Below are positions 40,500 through 43,205 of a DNA stretch of 43,205 nucleotides, one piece after another. The position numbers and the translations under genes were made by a program. Origin of the DNA: Erysipelotrichales bacterium (GTDB lineage: Bacteria > Bacillota_I > Bacilli_A > Erysipelotrichales > Erysipelotrichaceae); NCBI GenBank assembly GCA_910576345.1, contig CAJTIT010000021.1, positions 1 through 43,205 of the forward strand. The letters run 5' to 3'. Within the stretch, counting starts at the first letter, position 1; the number at the start of each line of letters is the position of its first letter. Under the pieces are notes generated by a model. The model worked only from the letters and a program-made list of their open reading frames with translations. It ran no database searches and had not been told where the DNA came from.

Positions 40500-42245
40500 A
40501 TGAAACGTACACATCATAACGGAGAATTAAGAATTGAAAATGTCAATGCGCATGTCACATTATGCGGATGGGTCGCAAAACGCAGGAATTTTGGCGCATT
40601 GGTTTTTATCGATTTGCGGGATCGCGAAGGTTTGATACAGCTGGTTTTTGATGAAACAATGGCGGATTCCATCAGTGAAGTGAGAAATGAATATGTGCTG
40701 CAGGTGGATGGTATCGTCGTAGAGCGACAAGATAAAAATCCGAAACTTGCGACAGGTGACATTGAAATAAAAGTGGAACATGTACAGATTTTGAATACGG
40801 CCAAAACAACGCCGATCATAGTAGCAGATGAAACCGATGCTTTGGAAGATACGCGATTGAAATACCGCTATCTTGATTTACGTCGTGCACCGATTCAAGC
40901 CAATTTGATTTTACGGCATCAAGTGACGATGTTGGTGCGTAATTATTTGTCCGATCAAGGATTTATTGAAGTGGAAACGCCGATTCTTTGTAAGTCCACA
41001 CCGGAAGGTGCCAGAGATTATTTGGTTCCCAGCAGAATCACACCGGGTTCCTTTTATGCATTGCCACAGTCTCCGCAGTTGTATAAGCAACTGTTGATGA
41101 TTGGTGGTATGGAGAAATATTTTCAGATTGCGCGTTGTTTTCGGGATGAAGATCTGCGTGCCGATCGTCAACCGGAATTTTCACAGATTGACATTGAAAT
41201 GAGTTTTGTGGATGAAGAAGATGTATGGTCTTTGACGGAAGGATTGATGTGTCATATTTTCAAGAAAATCAAGCATGTTGATTTAGATGCGTTTCCGCGT
41301 CTTACCTATGAGGAATGTATGGCACGATTTGGATCAGACAAACCGGATCTTCGCTTTGGCATGGAGCTAAATGATATCAGTAGCATTTTTTCCAATACAT
41401 CTTTTCAAGTGTTCAAAAACGTTTTGGATGATGGCGGAATTGTAAATGCGATGGTTGTAAAACAGGGAACCGATCAATTCTCACGTAAAGATTTGGATAA
41501 ATTACAGGAATTTGTCAAAGTTTACAATGCGAAAGCATTGGCGTATTTGAAATATGATCAGGGAGCTTTCAGTGGCAGTGTACATAAAGTGTTGAGTGAT
41601 GAAGAAAAACAAGCGATTCAAACGCAATTACGATTGGAAGACAAAGATCTTGTCTTTATGATCGGGGATCGCAGAAAAATCGCACAGACAGCAATGGGTG
41701 CGCTGAGAAGCAAACTGGGACATAGCCTTTCTTTGATTGATGAGCAGGCTTATCGTTTCTTATGGGTCACTGATTTTCCTATGTTTGAATACAGTGAAGA
41801 AGAAGATCGCTTTGTGGCGGCACATCATCCGTTTACAGCGCCAAATGCGGACGATGTCGATAAATTGATGAGTGATCCTGCACATTGCATGTCCAGAGCC
41901 TATGATCTCGTGTTAAACGGTTATGAATTGTTAAGTGGTTCGATTCGTATTCATGATCAGGAACTGCAGGCGAAAGTTTTTGAAGCGATTGGTATGAGTA
42001 TGGAAGAAGCCAAAAATAAATTTGGTTTCTTCTTGGATGCATTTCAATACGGAACACCACCGCATGGTGGAGTCGGCATCGGTTTGGAACGTCTGATTAT
42101 GATCTTGGCAGACACCGAAAACATCAGAGATGTCGTCGCATTCCCGAAAACCGCAAGTGCATCGGATTTGATGAGTGAAGCGCCAAGTCCGGTGTATGAT
42201 GAACAGTTGAAAGAACTACATCTATCCACAATAGATAAAGAATAA
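40500..42245 (+). CDS. aspS: Aspartyl-tRNA synthetase
   Basis: A 581-residue bacterial-type class II enzyme. OB-fold anticodon domain (about 1-105; VTLCGWVAKRRNFGALVFIDLRD as GWVAKRRNFG ... FIDLRD), motif 1 with the RYLDLRR stretch, motif 2 CFRDEDLRADRQPEF, a GAD insertion domain (about 285-400) and motif 3 GVGIGLERLIMIL. Whether it is discriminating or charges tRNA-Asn too cannot be told here; the presence of gatCAB in the genome would bear on it. AAGAGG at 40484-40489 precedes ATG 40500. Second gene of the T-box operon; followed by a terminator. Confidence 0.97.
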   Translation: MKRTHHNGELRIENVNAHVTLCGWVAKRRNFGALVFIDLRDREGLIQLVFDETMADSISEVRNEYVLQVDGIVVERQDKNPKLATGDIEIKVEHVQILNTAKTTPIIVADETDALEDTRLKYRYLDLRRAPIQANLILRHQVTMLVRNYLSDQGFIEVETPILCKSTPEGARDYLVPSRITPGSFYALPQSPQLYKQLLMIGGMEKYFQIARCFRDEDLRADRQPEFSQIDIEMSFVDEEDVWSLTEGLMCHIFKKIKHVDLDAFPRLTYEECMARFGSDKPDLRFGMELNDISSIFSNTSFQVFKNVLDDGGIVNAMVVKQGTDQFSRKDLDKLQEFVKVYNAKALAYLKYDQGAFSGSVHKVLSDEEKQAIQTQLRLEDKDLVFMIGDRRKIAQTAMGALRSKLGHSLSLIDEQAYRFLWVTDFPMFEYSEEEDRFVAAHHPFTAPNADDVDKLMSDPAHCMSRAYDLVLNGYELLSGSIRIHDQELQAKVFEAIGMSMEEAKNKFGFFLDAFQYGTPPHGGVGIGLERLIMILADTENIRDVVAFPKTASASDLMSEAPSPVYDEQLKELHLSTIDKE

Positions 42246-42252
42246 CAAAAAA

Positions 42253-42293
42253 AAACAGTTATATGGCGATATTCCATATATGACTGTTTTTTT
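42253..42293 (+). terminator. Terminator of the hisS-aspS operon
   Basis: AAACAGT, ATATGG, loop, CCATAT and ACTGTTT followed by TTTT. Two stems separated by a one- to three-base bulge. Confidence 0.85.
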
Positions 42294-42302
42294 AGGATAT
42301 CT

Positions 42303-42379
42303 AAATTATTGTAGGGATAAAAGTAGGCTATAAATTATCATAGGGTCAAGATGAAGGTGAGCTCTAAATTATTGTAGGG
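42303..42379 (+). repeat. Three direct repeats at the left end of the ISL3-family element
   Basis: AAATTATTGTAGGG at 42303-42316, AAATTATCATAGGG at 42332-42345 and AAATTATTGTAGGG at 42366-42379, spaced 29 and 34 bases apart. Repeats two and three are preceded by GGCTAT and AGCTCT. One of them is probably the terminal repeat; the others may be internal transposase sites or another IS end. Confidence 0.6.
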
Positions 42380-42468
42380 TGATCCTTTTTGTTCATTTTC
42401 ATAAAAAATCCTTTCATAGTAGAATGTAATTGCCAAACAACATTTCTATGAAAGGAGTGGTTTTAACC

Positions 42469-43205
42469 ATGTTTATTTTATCAGATATGCTGGGGATTCC
42501 TCAAGACATTGTTTCTGATATCTCTTCTTCTAACCAAAACGGTATTTTTATGATTCATCTTTCCTTAAAGGTGAAACCTCATGCTTGCCCTTCTTGTGGT
42601 CATTTTACTTCTCACATTAAAGAGTATAAAATCAAACACATTAAACATTCTTTACTTAATAGACAACAGTGTTTGATTCATTATAAGGCAAGAAGATTTG
42701 TTTGTGATTTTTGTGGCAGATCTTTTTTTGAAAACAATCCTTTTTCTTCAAGTGGTCGCTCTATTAGTAATCTCACTATTCTCAATGTCTTAAACGAATT
42801 GAAAGAATCTAACGCTACTTTCGCCAGTGTTGCCAGACATAACTTTATCTCTTCTACCAAAGTTCAAGAAATATTTGATCTCTATGTTCATATCCCCAGA
42901 AAATCTTTACCTGATGTCGTTTGTATTGATGAAGTATATGCTTTGAAAGATAATCATAGTAAATATGTTTGTTTACTCCTTGATTTTAATTCTCATGAAC
43001 TTATTGATATGCTACCGGAAAGAAAAAAATTTTCTCTTTTTAAATATTTCGATAAGATCAGTATTGAAGAACGCTCTCATGTTCGCTTCTTTGTCATGGA
43101 TATGTATTACGTTTATCGTGATGTTATTCTTTCTCGCTTTTCTAATGCTCGTATTGCTGTGGATTCTTTTCATGTTGTCATGAACATTAATAAAGCTTTA
43201 GATAA
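42469..43205 (+). CDS. ISL3-family transposase, N-terminal part (runs off the window)
   Basis: An open frame of 245 codons without a stop up to the window edge. The N-terminal zinc-binding part has CPSCGHFTSHIKEY and FVCDFCGRSFFE, then a helix-turn-helix region, then the DDE core: VCIDEVYALK for the first Asp, FFVMDMYYVYRDV for the second-Asp region and AVDSFHVVMNINKAL after it. This is the ISL3 layout. AAAGGAG at 42451-42457 lies before ATG 42469. The right end and the final Glu are beyond the window, so intactness is open. Confidence 0.85.
   Translation, partial: MFILSDMLGIPQDIVSDISSSNQNGIFMIHLSLKVKPHACPSCGHFTSHIKEYKIKHIKHSLLNRQQCLIHYKARRFVCDFCGRSFFENNPFSSSGRSISNLTILNVLNELKESNATFASVARHNFISSTKVQEIFDLYVHIPRKSLPDVVCIDEVYALKDNHSKYVCLLLDFNSHELIDMLPERKKFSLFKYFDKISIEERSHVRFFVMDMYYVYRDVILSRFSNARIAVDSFHVVMNINKALD

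Noticed and set aside
1-43205. CRISPR arrays, tRNA or rRNA genes
   Set aside because: No regularly spaced repeat series and no tRNA cloverleaf or rRNA sequence was seen; the only tRNA-related element is the T-box.

Overview
The window is a low-GC chromosome segment of a spore-forming member of the Bacillota, most likely Erysipelotrichia. Two things point there: the sporulation genes (yqfC, yqfD, spoVAC-AD-AE-AF, a spoVB-like flippase), and the gene order ruvA-ruvB ... yrzE, yrbG, spoVB, yrzD/comN, secDF, recJ, apt, relA, hisS-aspS, which follows the Bacillus subtilis order with queA, tgt, yajC and dtd missing. The class is an inference; the phylum and the ability to sporulate are well supported.

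Layout. 1-1400: the tail of an IS3-family transposase, then two small genes that look like immunity proteins of polymorphic toxins, with no toxin gene in view. 1640-4097: rpsU with its promoter and terminator, then the sporulation pair yqfC-yqfD and the phoH ATPase. About 4260-14337: a mosaic mobilizable transposon of roughly 10 kb. It carries tnpV, a truncated merR, an inverted 3' fragment of a large serine recombinase, a broken CHAP peptidase, a BlaI/BlaR1-type regulatory cassette with a secreted protein, a sigma-like regulator, a structured leader with a candidate oriT, mobC, a relaxase, a tnpW-like gene and a full-length large serine recombinase. Both boundaries carry matching GGTTT...AT...AAACC dyads, which look like attL and attR.

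14340-21413: a membrane-anchored MutS-like ATPase, then a TetR-controlled ABC transporter (ATPase plus two ABC-2 permeases) with a long palindromic operator, then a short-chain dehydrogenase. 21561-24717: the spoVAC-spoVAD-spoVAE-spoVAF operon for dipicolinic acid transport and germination. 24826-25873: L21 leader, rplU, prp and rpmA, where Prp is expected to process the N-terminal extension of L27. 25934-36592: obg, ruvAB, yrzE, a DUF421 protein, spoVB-like, comN-like, secDF, recJ and apt. 36641-42245: relA, a T-box leader and hisS-aspS. 42300-43205: the start of an ISL3-family insertion sequence that runs off the window.

The most unusual part is the cassette at 6007-8819. Three evenly spaced palindromes overlap a strong promoter ahead of blaI. 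The BlaR1-like metalloprotease sensor lacks a penicillin-binding domain and instead has a C-terminal extracellular domain that I do not recognise. The next gene encodes a secreted, strongly basic protein homologous to that acidic sensor domain over its whole length. This looks like a mobile signal-sensing system with a soluble twin of its own receptor. The signal and function are unknown.
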